A stretch of DNA of 64,000 nucleotides from Arthrobacter pascens (lineage in GTDB: Bacteria > Actinomycetota > Actinomycetes > Actinomycetales > Micrococcaceae). Location of the stretch: contig NZ_JAUSWY010000001.1 in NCBI RefSeq assembly GCF_030815585.1, forward strand, positions 2,852,001 through 2,916,000. Direction: 5' to 3'. Positions 35,153-43,339 of this stretch are shown piece by piece. Below the pieces are notes generated by a model that had not been told where the DNA came from, made no database searches, and saw only the letters and a list, made by a program, of their open reading frames with translations. Both the position numbers and the translations under genes were made by a program. The first letter of the stretch is position 1. Every line of letters starts with the position of its first letter.

Positions 35153-36076
35153 TCATGCTCCTGCGACCAGCCCGTAGAGGACAAACGCCACCGGCGACGC
35201 GAAGACTATGGAGTCCAGCCGGTCCATCACCCCTCCGTGGCCCGGGAGAATGCTGCTCATGTCCTTGATCCCCAGCTCACGCTTGACCATGGACTCGGCG
35301 AGGTCACCGGCAGTGGATGCGGCAACGAGGCCTACGGCCAGGACCACGCCCACCCACCAGGGTTTGCCAAGCAGGAAGATGCTGGCGAGGACGCCGATCA
35401 GGATGGCGCCGGCAATGGATCCGGCGAATCCCTCCCAGGACTTCTTGGGGCTGATCTTCGGCGCCATGGGGTGCTTGCCCAGCGACGCGCCCACCAGGTA
35501 GCCGAAGGTGTCGTTGGAAACCACCAGCAGGAGCATGACCGCAACCTGCCAGGCACCGTGGGGCACGGTGCCGCCCGGCCAGAGGCCCACAGTCGTGACG
35601 CCGCCTGATGCATGCAGCGGCAAGGCGGCGAAACTGATGAAGAACGGGACCCAGCCCAGGGTGAAGACGCCGGCAAAAATGCTGTTGGCCGATCCGGCCG
35701 CACTTTCGATCGAACGCCACAGGAGCACCGCTACGCAACTCAGGAGCATGGCAAAGAGGAGGCTTTCAATCCCGCCGAAGTAGGCCGCGAAAGGCATGGC
35801 CACGGTACCGGTCATCACCGGCACAATGGGCATCCTGGTCCCGTTCGCCTCGAGGGCACGGAAGATCTCCCACACCCCGAAGACGGCAAAGGTGGTGGTC
35901 ACTGCAACGAAGCCGAGCGGCAGGAAGATCAATCCGCCCAGGACGGCGAAGAGCATCGCCAACCCCACCACGGTGGCCGCCGGAAGGTTCCGCCCGGCCT
36001 TCGGCGTCGGGTTCCTCCGGGGCTGTTTCCCCTTCGTGCGCGCCCGTTGTGCGGGGGCCTGCTCTGCCTGGCTCAT
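35153..36076 (-). CDS. cdsA: Phosphatidate cytidylyltransferase
   Basis: A 307-residue membrane enzyme making CDP-diacylglycerol from CTP and phosphatidic acid. The C-terminal signature region is SILPGHGGVMDRLDSIVFAS, which carries the conserved Asp pair. KISPKKSWEGFAGS is the other conserved stretch. About eight helices follow a basic N-terminal tail (RARTKGKQPRRNPTPKAG). Its start overlaps the frr stop by one base (TGATG), as is common in actinobacteria. The CDP-alcohol phosphatidyltransferase at 44248 would use its product. Confidence 0.95.
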   Translation of the reverse strand: MSQAEQAPAQRARTKGKQPRRNPTPKAGRNLPAATVVGLAMLFAVLGGLIFLPLGFVAVTTTFAVFGVWEIFRALEANGTRMPIVPVMTGTVAMPFAAYFGGIESLLFAMLLSCVAVLLWRSIESAAGSANSIFAGVFTLGWVPFFISFAALPLHASGGVTTVGLWPGGTVPHGAWQVAVMLLLVVSNDTFGYLVGASLGKHPMAPKISPKKSWEGFAGSIAGAILIGVLASIFLLGKPWWVGVVLAVGLVAASTAGDLAESMVKRELGIKDMSSILPGHGGVMDRLDSIVFASPVAFVLYGLVAGA

Positions 36077-36633
36077 CAGACTTCGAGCAGCTCTGCTTCC
36101 TTGCGCTTGAGCAGCTCGTCGATGCCGTCCACGTGGGATTTGGTCAGGGCGTCGAGTTCCTTTTCGGCACGGCTGCCCTCGTCCTCGCCGGCTTCGCCGT
36201 CCTTGACCAGCTTGTCCAACGTTTCCTTGGCCTTGCGACGGATGTTGCGGATGGACACCTTGGCGTCCTCACCCTTGGTTTTAACGATCTTGACGTATTC
36301 CTTGCGGCGTTCCTGGGTCAGGTCCGGGATGGTGATCCGGATGACGTTGCCGTCGTTGGACGGGTTGGCGCCTACCTCGGAGTCGCTCAGGGCACGCTCG
36401 ATGTCCCGCAGGGCAGTCTTGTCGAACGGGGTGATGAGGATGGTGCGGGCGTCCGGAATGGCGAAGGACGCGAGCTGCTGCAGCGGTGTGGGCGAGCCGT
36501 AGTAGTCCACCAGCACTTTGTTGTAGAGGCCGGGATTGGCCCGCCCCGTACGGATCGAGGCGAAGTCTTCCTTGGCTACCTCAACAGCCTTGTCCATCTT
36601 GTCTTCGGCTTCGAGCAAGGTATCTTCGATCAC
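36076..36633 (-). CDS. frr: Ribosome recycling factor
   Basis: A 185-residue cytoplasmic factor that splits the post-termination ribosome with EF-G. The signature regions are [22 protein letters not shown], the [18 protein letters not shown] strand, and [38 protein letters not shown]. Its length is exactly typical. It lies between pyrH and cdsA in the normal order. Confidence 0.97.
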   Translation of the reverse strand: MIEDTLLEAEDKMDKAVEVAKEDFASIRTGRANPGLYNKVLVDYYGSPTPLQQLASFAIPDARTILITPFDKTALRDIERALSDSEVGANPSNDGNVIRITIPDLTQERRKEYVKIVKTKGEDAKVSIRNIRRKAKETLDKLVKDGEAGEDEGSRAEKELDALTKSHVDGIDELLKRKEAELLEV

Positions 36634-36767
36634 GGTCTCTCCTCAGAAGTTGGTGCAGTCCGGGATGCCGGGTCCATGCACGATCTTGGTTCAGTGTTCC
36701 TGGATCAAGTCCCCGTTCCATCCGTTGTCCGGCCAGGGGGAACTGTCCTAAAACATCCTAGCTGCAG

Positions 36768-37505
36768 CTAGGGTGTCACCAGTGTGCCCAGCTTTTCGCC
36801 GAGGATGGCACGGGTGACATTGCCTTCGCCTTCCATTCCAAAGACCACCATCGAGAGGTTGTTGTCCTTGCACATGGTCATTGCGGTCTGGTCCATGACT
36901 CTGATGTCGCGGCGTAGGGCATCGTCGTAGCTCAGGGTCTCCAGCTTCTCGGCGGCGGCGTCCTTCTTGGGGTCTGCGGTGTACACGCCATCCACGCCGC
37001 TCTTGGCCATCAGAACAAGATCCGCGTGTACTTCCAAGGCCCGCTGGGCCGCCACGGTGTCAGTGGAGAAGTACGGGAGACCGGCGCCGGCACCGAAGAT
37101 GACCACGCGGCCCTTTTCCATGTGCCGGATGGCCCGGCGCGGAATATACGCTTCCGCGACCTGCCCCATGGTGATGGCGCTCTGGACCCGCGTTTCAACG
37201 CCGGCCTGCTCCAGGAAGTCCTGCAGGGCCAGGCAGTTCATGACGGTACCGAGCATGCCCATGTAGTCTGCGCGGGAGCGGTCCATGCCGCTTTGCGACA
37301 GTTCGGCGCCGCGGAAGAAGTTACCGCCGCCCACCACGATCGCCACCTCGACGTCGGGGACTGCTGCCGCGATCTGCTTGGCGACGCCGCGGACGGTATC
37401 GGGGTCCACGCCCAGCTTGCCGCCGCCGAAGACCTCACCGGACAGCTTCAGGAGGACGCGGCGCCTGCTCTTCTCTGGCTGGACTGAAGTGTTGACGGCT
37501 TCCAT
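36768..37505 (-). CDS. pyrH: UMP kinase
   Basis: A 245-residue cytoplasmic kinase forming UDP for nucleotide and cell-wall precursor synthesis. [15 protein letters not shown] starts the fold, [14 protein letters not shown] is the nucleotide-binding loop, and [18 protein letters not shown] is the acceptor-side region. It is longer by about ten residues at the N-terminus than some homologues. It stands between tsf and frr, 126 bases after the tsf coding region. Confidence 0.97.
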   Translation of the reverse strand: MEAVNTSVQPEKSRRRVLLKLSGEVFGGGKLGVDPDTVRGVAKQIAAAVPDVEVAIVVGGGNFFRGAELSQSGMDRSRADYMGMLGTVMNCLALQDFLEQAGVETRVQSAITMGQVAEAYIPRRAIRHMEKGRVVIFGAGAGLPYFSTDTVAAQRALEVHADLVLMAKSGVDGVYTADPKKDAAAEKLETLSYDDALRRDIRVMDQTAMTMCKDNNLSMVVFGMEGEGNVTRAILGEKLGTLVTP

Positions 37506-37590
37506 GGTGCCTTCCCGTTGGTGAACTCTGAGCTAGGTTATCGTGCTGGGCGGCCAAAGGTCTCATCTGACATTTAGCCCGTGCATGCAA

Positions 37591-37621
37591 AAGGGGCGGC
37601 CACCGAAGTGGCCACCCCCTT
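37591..37621 (-). terminator. Intrinsic terminator after tsf
   Basis: On the minus strand, AAGGGG (37621-37616) and GGCCAC-type inner arm (37613-37608) pair with 37603-37598 and 37596-37591 around a TTCG tetraloop, followed by TTTT. It lies ten bases after the tsf stop, so pyrH-frr-cdsA need a separate promoter or read-through. Confidence 0.8.
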
Positions 37622-37631
37622 GCAGATTCGA

Positions 37632-38468
37632 CTAGGAGCCGACGCGGAAACGCGTGAAGGCAGTTGCCTTGACGCCTGCCTCTTCGAGGACCTGCGCCAC
37701 GGACTTCTTGGCGTCCTTGGCGAACGCCTGGTCAACCAGGACCTCGCCCTTGTAGAAGCCCGTCACTCGGCCTTCCACAATCTTGCTGAGGGCAGCTTCG
37801 GGCTTGCCTTCAGCCTTGGCCGTCTCTTCGGCGATACGGCGCTCGGACTCGACCAGCTCGGACGGAACGTCTTCGCGGGTCAGGTAGTTCGGGGCCATGG
37901 CTGCAACGTGGACGGCAACGTCGTGGGCTGCTGTGACAGCCGCTTCGCCTGCACCGTCAACTGCAAACAGCACGCCGACCTGGGCCGGGAGGTCCTTGGA
38001 GGTCTTGTGCAGGTAAGCGTCAACCGTGCCGCCCTCGATGCGGGAGATCCGGCGGACAACTACCTTTTCGCCCAGGACAGCGCCCTCTTCGACGACGACC
38101 TCGGACAGCGGCTTGCCGTCAACTTCGACGGCCAGGAGGGTGTCGAGGTCGGCAGCGCCGGACTCCACAGCCACGGCCAGGACCTTGTCGGCCAGCTGGA
38201 TGAACTTGTCGGCCTTAGCCACGAAGTCAGTCTCGCAGTTGACCTCGATCATCACGCCGACGCCGTTGTTGACCTTGGCAGCAACCAGGCCCTCGGCGGT
38301 GGAGCGGCCTTCGCGCTTCGTAGCGCCCTTCAGGCCCTTGATGCGGATGATCTCGATGGCCTTCTCGGCGTCACCGTTGGCTTCGTCAAGAGCCTTCTTG
38401 ACATCCATCATGCCGGCGCCGGTGCGCTCGCGCAGAGCCTTGATATCAGCGGCAGTGTAGTTCGCCAT
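37632..38468 (-). CDS. tsf: Elongation factor Ts
   Basis: A 278-residue guanine-nucleotide exchange factor for EF-Tu. The N-terminal UBA-like part has TAADIKALRERTGAGMMDVKKAL, and the core has GVMIEVNCETDFVAK and HVAAMAPNYLTREDVP. It is downstream of rpsB on the same strand, separated by 127 bases holding two perfect hairpins. The ATG at 38468 has an AGAGGGG box. Confidence 0.97.
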   Translation of the reverse strand: MANYTAADIKALRERTGAGMMDVKKALDEANGDAEKAIEIIRIKGLKGATKREGRSTAEGLVAAKVNNGVGVMIEVNCETDFVAKADKFIQLADKVLAVAVESGAADLDTLLAVEVDGKPLSEVVVEEGAVLGEKVVVRRISRIEGGTVDAYLHKTSKDLPAQVGVLFAVDGAGEAAVTAAHDVAVHVAAMAPNYLTREDVPSELVESERRIAEETAKAEGKPEAALSKIVEGRVTGFYKGEVLVDQAFAKDAKKSVAQVLEEAGVKATAFTRFRVGS

Positions 38469-38509
38469 GTGAACCCCTCTGTCTAGAAAATGTATGTGGT
38501 GTACGGACC

Positions 38510-38579
38510 GACAGGACAGCGGCTCACCGGGTGAGCCGCCATCCTGTCAGGTGCCGGGGCGCTGCAAGCAGCGCCCCGG
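38510..38579 (-). promoter_or_regulatory. Two hairpins between rpsB and tsf
   Basis: Reading from rpsB, the first hairpin has 12-bp perfect arms (38579-38568 with 38565-38554). The second has a 9-bp inner stem (38539-38531 with 38527-38519) and a 7-bp outer stem (38548-38542 with 38516-38510). Neither has a T-run, so they may attenuate or process the transcript and adjust the rpsB:tsf ratio, a role known for this gene pair elsewhere. Confidence 0.6.
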
Positions 38580-38595
38580 GATCCAGATTTACTTT

Positions 38596-39513
38596 TTACT
38601 TGTCGGCGTCGGCGTCGGCCGAAGCCTCAGCAGCCGGGGCTTCCTCGGCGACCGGGGCAGCTTCTTCGGCTGCCGGGGCAGCAACAGCTGCAGCCGTGGC
38701 TTCCTCGGCGACCGGAGCAGCAACAGCTGCAGCAGCCTCTTCAGCCTTGCTGCCTTCGAGGAGCTCGCGCTCCCATTCGGCCAGCGGCTCTTCCGGAGCT
38801 TCGGTGGTGCCGGTTGCACGCTGGTTGCGGGCGATGAGGCCCTCAGCAACAGCGTCAGCAACAACGCGGGTCAGCAGGTTCACGGAGCGGATGGCGTCGT
38901 CGTTGCCCGGGATCGGGAAGTCGACTTCATCGGGATCGCAGTTGGTGTCCAGGATGGCAACAACCGGGATGTTCAGCTTCTTGGCCTCGTCAACTGCGAG
39001 GTGTTCCTTCTTGGTGTCCACGATCCAGAGCACAGAAGGTGCCTTGGTCAGGTTGCGGATACCGCCAAGGTTGGTCTCGAGCTTGGTGAGTTCACGGCGA
39101 AGGAGCAGCAGCTCCTTCTTCGTGTACGCGGAACCGGCGACGTCGTCGAAGTCGATCTCTTCCAGTTCCTTCATGCGCTGGATGCGCTTGGAAACGGTCT
39201 GGAAGTTCGTCAGCATACCGCCGAGCCAGCGCTGGTTCACGTAGGGCTGGCCAACGCGGGTTGCCTGCTCAGCAATGGATTCCTGGGCCTGCTTCTTGGT
39301 GCCGACGAAGAGTACGGTGCCGCCGTGTGCAACGGTCGCCTTCACGAACTCGTAGGCGCGGTCGATATAGGACAGCGACTGCTGAAGGTCAATAATGTAG
39401 ATGCCGTTGCGCTCCGTGAAGATGAATCGCTTCATCTTCGGGTTCCAACGGCGGGTCTGGTGTCCAAAGTGGACGCCGCTGTCAAGCAGCTGGCGCATAG
39501 TTACGACGGGCAT
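38596..39513 (-). CDS. rpsB: 30S ribosomal protein S2, with long Ala/Glu-rich C-terminal tail
   Basis: A 305-residue S2. Residues 1-245 follow the conserved sequence ([75 protein letters not shown]). The last about 50 residues are low-complexity Ala, Glu, Pro and Val, made partly of repeated DNA units (38638-38733), and end with ADADADK. Bacterial S2 is usually about 240-260 residues. The ATG at 39513 has a GGAAGGAG box. A long structured leader lies upstream. Confidence 0.97.
   Translation of the reverse strand: MPVVTMRQLLDSGVHFGHQTRRWNPKMKRFIFTERNGIYIIDLQQSLSYIDRAYEFVKATVAHGGTVLFVGTKKQAQESIAEQATRVGQPYVNQRWLGGMLTNFQTVSKRIQRMKELEEIDFDDVAGSAYTKKELLLLRRELTKLETNLGGIRNLTKAPSVLWIVDTKKEHLAVDEAKKLNIPVVAILDTNCDPDEVDFPIPGNDDAIRSVNLLTRVVADAVAEGLIARNQRATGTTEAPEEPLAEWERELLEGSKAEEAAAAVAAPVAEEATAAAVAAPAAEEAAPVAEEAPAAEASADADADK
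38638..38733 (-). repeat. 60-bp-period repeat in the S2 C-terminal tail
   Basis: A 23-base unit beginning GGCTTCCTCGGCGACCGG occurs at 38638-38660 and again at 38698-38720, exactly 60 bases apart, with one difference. A 17-base unit, GCAGCAACAGCTGCAGC, occurs at 38678-38694 and 38717-38733. The repeats encode the V-A-A-P-x-A-E-E-A pattern of the tail and look like in-frame duplications. Confidence 0.75.
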
Positions 39514-39797
39514 GCCGGCGCTCCTTCCGGCAGGTCATTCATGAGAAAGCCCGAAGGCCCTCTTACCCTGCCAATAGTTGACGGTTATTTAGCTTGGCCC
39601 AAGGCGGGCCGTGCTCCTGGCATCCATTGCGCTTCTCAGCAGGCCCGAAGGCCTGACCGCGAGAGGCACAATCCTCCTCAAACGAAGCCGATGGCTTCGG
39701 AGTTGGAGGGCTGGATGCGCGTAGTCAGCCGCCGCTCCCCCGCACTTCTGAATGAGACGTGCTGACGCGAAATGCGTTGAGGGCACAGCAAACTGCT
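39514..39797 (-). promoter_or_regulatory. Long structured 5' leader of rpsB (candidate S2 autoregulatory element)
   Basis: About 280 bases with no gene lie ahead of rpsB. On the minus strand they fold into several hairpins: CGAAGCC-N3-GGCTTCG (39699-39683), CAGGCC-TTCG-GGCCTG (39655-39640), and an 8-bp stem with a TTCG loop (39563-39544) enclosed by GCAGG/CCTGC (39571-39567 with 39534-39530) just before the ribosome-binding site. A possible -10 box, TACACT, is at 39809-39804, but no good -35 box is seen. The last hairpin is close enough to the start to affect initiation. Confidence 0.5.
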
Positions 39798-39916
39798 CCA
39801 CCAAGTGTACTACAGGCACCCCCTCCCTACGGACAGCTTCACCGCTGCCGGGAGGGTTTTCCACATAACGCGGCCGGGCGTTCCCGGAGCCCCGTCAGGC
39901 GCGGCATGCTGGGCAG

Positions 39917-40486
39917 ATGAAAGCACCGGCCCTCCTCGCAGCGCTCCTTCTGCTCCCGGCGTCCGTAGCGCCCTCCGGGGAAGCCGTTTCGGCCGGACCG
40001 GTTGCCTTGAAGACGGCTGCCTCCTCCCCGGCGGCAACCACAGGCGCGGGACCGGCAGCGCCCCGCCCCTCGTGGGACTGGCCGCTCTTCCCCAGGCCCG
40101 AGGTGCTGCGCGCTTTTGATCCGCCGGACAGGCCGTGGATGAGCGGCCACCGCGGAGTGGACCTTGGGGCAACGCACGACGGCGTTCCGGTCACTTCCCC
40201 GGAGGCAGGCACCGTCAGCTTTGTGGGCGTGGTGGTTGACCGGCCGGTGATCACGATCGATCACGGGAACGGCCTGAGGAGCAGTTTTGAGCCCGTCGAG
40301 AGCGACCTGGCTGCCGGGACCGTGGTGGCGAAAGGCTACGCAATCGGCACCCTGCTTCCAGGCCACTGCGGATCCCTCGCCTGTGTTCATTGGGGCGTCA
40401 GGCGTGGAGACGAGTATGTCAATCCGCTGGAGTTCGTGGTGGACCTCCGCCCGTCCATCCTCCTGCCCCTGACCGGGCCGCCTTAG
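39917..40486 (+). CDS. Exported M23-type peptidase domain protein
   Basis: A 189-residue protein with a signal peptide (MKAPALLAALLLLPASVAPSG) and one LytM-like domain. HRGVDLGATHDGVPV supplies the zinc ligands of H-x(3)-D and CVHWGVRRGDEYVNP the third. The first His of the usual H-x-H pair is Cys here, so hydrolase activity is uncertain; the same replacement occurs in other small actinobacterial M23 proteins. It would act on peptidoglycan cross-bridges outside the cell. It is divergent from rpsB. Confidence 0.85.
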   Translation: MKAPALLAALLLLPASVAPSGEAVSAGPVALKTAASSPAATTGAGPAAPRPSWDWPLFPRPEVLRAFDPPDRPWMSGHRGVDLGATHDGVPVTSPEAGTVSFVGVVVDRPVITIDHGNGLRSSFEPVESDLAAGTVVAKGYAIGTLLPGHCGSLACVHWGVRRGDEYVNPLEFVVDLRPSILLPLTGPP

Positions 40487-40520
40487 CCGAGGCCTGTGAC
40501 ACGGATGCAGGGGGGGGCGG

Positions 40521-41711
40521 CTAAACGATGGCCGATATCCCGGTGATGGCGCGCCCCGTCACCAGGGTGTTTACCTCATGGGTTCCTTCGTAGGAGTAGA
40601 TGGCTTCCGCGTCGGCGAAGATCTTGGCCATCTCGAAGTCGGTCACAATGCCGTTTCCACCCAGGAGGCTGCGGCCGATCGCCACACTTTCGCGCATCCG
40701 GGCCGTGGTGAAGGCCTTGGCCAGGGCCGACTGTTCATCCTTCGCCTCGCCGGCGTCCTCCAGCTGGGAAAGCCGGACCATCATGCCCATGGAGCTGACA
40801 GCATTGCCCAAAATCTGTACCAGCTGGCTCTGGACCAGCTGGAAGGACGCCAACGGACGGCCGAACTGGTGCCTTTCAACAGCATAGCGGCGGGCCACAT
40901 CAAAGGCTGCCAGCTGCTGCCCCACCGCCTGCCAGGCAACGGCCAGTCGCGTGACCTTAAGGACCTTGTTGGTGTCGCGGAAGCTGTTGGCGTTGGCGAG
41001 CTTGAAGAAGTCGGGAACCACCACGTTATCCAGGACGATGTCCGCGTTCTGGACCGTGCGAAGTGATATCTTGTTTTCGATTTTCGTGGCGCTGAAGCCT
41101 TGAAGTGCCGTGTCCACCATGAAGCCCTTGACCTGGTTATCGGCGAGGTCCCGCGCGTAGACAACCACCCAGTCGGAGAACGTGGCGTTGCCGATCCACC
41201 GCTTGGCGCCATTGAGGACCCACGTATCCCCGTCCCGCTGCGCTGTGGTGCGCGAACCTCCGGCAACATCGGAACCGCCCAGGGGCTCGGTCAGGCCGAA
41301 GGCGCCGATCTTCTTCAGGGAGTAGATGTCCGGAAGCCAGGCTTCCTGCTGCTCCTGCGAGGCAAGCGCCTCGATAGAGCCGGTGAACAGGCCGTCGTGG
41401 ACACCCATGAAAGTGGCGATGGAAGTGTCCGCACGGGTTGCCTCTGCATGGACCAGACCGGCGAAGAGGTTGGAATGGCCCTGCCGCCTGACCGGGCTGA
41501 CCAGGTCGATCTCGGCAAGCTTGGGAATGAGCTCCATAGGAAACTCACCGCGGTTCCAGCAATCCACGGCAATCGGCCGCACTTCGCGGGCCAGGAACCC
41601 GCGGATCTCCGCGAGCCGGTCCTGCTCCTTCCCGGTGAGCAGCTGCTCAAAGGAGAAAAAGTCACCATCGGCGTACGGAAGGTTGTTGATGTCAACGGCG
41701 TCTTTGGACAT
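40521..41711 (-). CDS. Acyl-CoA dehydrogenase, glutaryl-CoA dehydrogenase-like
   Basis: A 396-residue FAD enzyme. GAFGLTEPLGGSDVAGGSRTTA is the flavin signature and AIYSYEGTHEVNTLVTGRAITG carries the catalytic Glu in the YEGTH form seen in glutaryl-CoA dehydrogenases and relatives. The N-terminus lacks any signal. The ATG at 41711 follows a GCGAGGG box. A 24-bp perfect palindrome (41765-41792) lies 53 bases upstream, suggesting control by an acyl-CoA-responsive repressor not encoded nearby. The exact substrate is open. Confidence 0.9.
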   Translation of the reverse strand: MSKDAVDINNLPYADGDFFSFEQLLTGKEQDRLAEIRGFLAREVRPIAVDCWNRGEFPMELIPKLAEIDLVSPVRRQGHSNLFAGLVHAEATRADTSIATFMGVHDGLFTGSIEALASQEQQEAWLPDIYSLKKIGAFGLTEPLGGSDVAGGSRTTAQRDGDTWVLNGAKRWIGNATFSDWVVVYARDLADNQVKGFMVDTALQGFSATKIENKISLRTVQNADIVLDNVVVPDFFKLANANSFRDTNKVLKVTRLAVAWQAVGQQLAAFDVARRYAVERHQFGRPLASFQLVQSQLVQILGNAVSSMGMMVRLSQLEDAGEAKDEQSALAKAFTTARMRESVAIGRSLLGGNGIVTDFEMAKIFADAEAIYSYEGTHEVNTLVTGRAITGISAIV

Positions 41712-41764
41712 GGTTCCCTCGCAAAGGATCGGCAGTGGCCGGGCGGGCCCGGCCTCAGCGGCAG

Positions 41765-41792
41765 CGGTAAGTTACTGGTGAGTAACTTACCG
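41765..41792. promoter_or_regulatory. Strong operator palindrome upstream of the acyl-CoA dehydrogenase
   Basis: CGGTAAGTTACT (41765-41776) and AGTAACTTACCG (41781-41792) are exact complements around GGTG. The core TTACT-N4-AGTAA type is common for TetR-family repressors of fatty-acid genes. There is no T-run after either arm, so a terminator is less likely. Confidence 0.6.
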
Positions 41793-41810
41793 CAATTCGT
41801 CGCTGGAACC

Positions 41811-41853
41811 AAAAAAGAAACCGCGGCCGACGCTCCACGCCGGCCACGGTTTC
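41811..41853 (-). terminator. Intrinsic terminator after the CAT-anticodon tRNA
   Basis: On the minus strand a 13-bp stem with one mismatch (41853-41841 with 41829-41817) is followed by a run of six T (41816-41811). It lies 27 bases downstream of the tRNA and separates it from the acyl-CoA dehydrogenase promoter. Confidence 0.85.
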
Positions 41854-41880
41854 TCTGTCCTTCAAGGTCTGGTACTTCGG

Positions 41881-41954
41881 TAGGGCTACTCGGACTTGAA
41901 CCGAGGACCTTAGGATTATGAGTCCCGCGCTCTAACCAGCTGAGCTATAGCCCC
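41881..41954 (-). tRNA. tRNA with CAT anticodon (tRNA-Ile2 by body, or elongator tRNA-Met)
   Basis: A 74-nt tRNA with acceptor GGGGCTA/TAGCCCT, D arm GCTC-AGCTGGTTA-GAGC, anticodon loop CTCATAA and T arm CTCGG-TTCAAGT-CCGAG; CCA is not encoded. The acceptor stem resembles actinobacterial tRNA-Ile, which suggests that C34 becomes lysidine and the tRNA reads AUA. The first pair is G-U and the top pair of the anticodon stem is a C-A mismatch. Elongator tRNA-Met remains possible. Confidence 0.9.
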
Positions 41955-42033
41955 GTGCCCCCGCCACAACGTGGTCCGGGAAGGACTTCGGTTTCAGCAG
42001 GGCAAAAACACTCTAGCAAACCGCGGATTGCCT

Positions 42034-43230
42034 TTAGACCACCTTGTCCTCGAAACCGGCTCCCCGGTAGAGATCCTCGAAGGTCTGAAGCGTCCCCTGC
42101 ATGCTGTGCGGCTCCACCATCCGGCGGCTGGCCTTGCCCATGGCCGCAAGCTCCGCCGGCGGCAACTCCAGGATCCGGGTGATCTTTGCGGCAAGGTCGT
42201 CGCTGTCATTGGGCGTGAACAGGTATCCGTTTTCGCCATCCCGCACGAGGTGCGGCAGGGCCATGGCGTCTGCCAGCAGCACCGGCGTCGAAGCGGACAT
42301 GGCTTCAAGCGTGACCAAGGACTGCAGCTCGGCGGTTCCCGGCATGCAGAACAGGTCCGCCTTGATGTAGGTCTCGCGGAGCTCGTCATCACTGGCAAGC
42401 CCGAGGAACTTCACCCGGTCTCCGAGCCCCAGCCTGTCCACCAACGCTTCAAGGGTCTGGCGCACCTCCCCTCCGCCCACAATTTCGAGGTGGACGTTCA
42501 GCTCTGTGGGCGTCTTTGATACCGCCTTGATCAGCACGTCCACGTGCTTTTCCTCGGCGAGGCGTCCCACAAACACCACGGTGGGGTGCGGGTGGCGTGC
42601 GATGACCTCCCCCGGCTTCAATTCATAGGCGGAAGAGTCGATGCCGTTGGACAGCGGGAGCACCTTGCGCAGGAAAGCGTGCCGGTGCATGGCCTTGGCC
42701 GCCAGCGGCGTCGGTGTGGTGACGACGTCGGCCTTACCCATGACCTTCCCCATGTCCTTCCACGAGATCCGGCCGATGATGTCCTTGAACCATTGCGGGA
42801 ACGGCAGGAAGGGGTTCAGGTTCTCCGGCATGAAGTGGTTGGTGGCCACAATCCTGATGCCCCGCTTCGCGGCTTCATACAGGACATGCTCGCCGATCAT
42901 GTAGTGACTCTGAATGTGCACTACGTCCGGCTGGATGCGGTCGAACAGCAGCTTGATTTCCTTCTTGATTTCCCATGGAAAGCAGATGCGGAAGTACTCG
43001 TGCGTGAACACGCCGTGCGAGCGCAGCCGGTGCACGGTGGCCTCGGAACGGAACTCCGTGAAGCTCTTGCCGTTGTCCGCACGGCAGGCCAGCACGTGCA
43101 CGTTGTGCCCGCGCCCGGTCATTCCCTTGGCCAGGCGATAGCCGAAGGTGGCGGCTCCGTTGATGTGGGGCGGATAAGTGTCCGCGGCAATCAGGATGGT
43201 CAGGGATCGCTGGTCAGCGGGCGTTGTCAC
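42034..43230 (-). CDS. GT4-family glycosyltransferase
   Basis: A 398-residue cytoplasmic glycosyltransferase of the GT-B fold. The N-terminal domain begins ILIAADTYPPHINGAATFGYRLAKGM, the acceptor-side pattern of PimB/MgtA-like enzymes. The C-terminal donor domain has VVFVGRLAEEKHVDVLIKAV and GTAELQSLVTLEAMS with the E-x(7)-E type pair. It probably adds mannose or glucose to a lipid anchor. The gene lies alone between the tRNA and the DMT permease. The exact product is not deducible. Confidence 0.9.
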   Translation of the reverse strand: MTTPADQRSLTILIAADTYPPHINGAATFGYRLAKGMTGRGHNVHVLACRADNGKSFTEFRSEATVHRLRSHGVFTHEYFRICFPWEIKKEIKLLFDRIQPDVVHIQSHYMIGEHVLYEAAKRGIRIVATNHFMPENLNPFLPFPQWFKDIIGRISWKDMGKVMGKADVVTTPTPLAAKAMHRHAFLRKVLPLSNGIDSSAYELKPGEVIARHPHPTVVFVGRLAEEKHVDVLIKAVSKTPTELNVHLEIVGGGEVRQTLEALVDRLGLGDRVKFLGLASDDELRETYIKADLFCMPGTAELQSLVTLEAMSASTPVLLADAMALPHLVRDGENGYLFTPNDSDDLAAKITRILELPPAELAAMGKASRRMVEPHSMQGTLQTFEDLYRGAGFEDKVV

Positions 43231-43339
43231 GTGGAGAGCTCCTGATGGTCACGGCGCGGCAGCTGACGCTGACAGCACCGATTGGCCGCTGGCACGGTGG
43301 TGCCGGGCCTCTTAGTGAAAATCGGTTGGTGGATATCGG

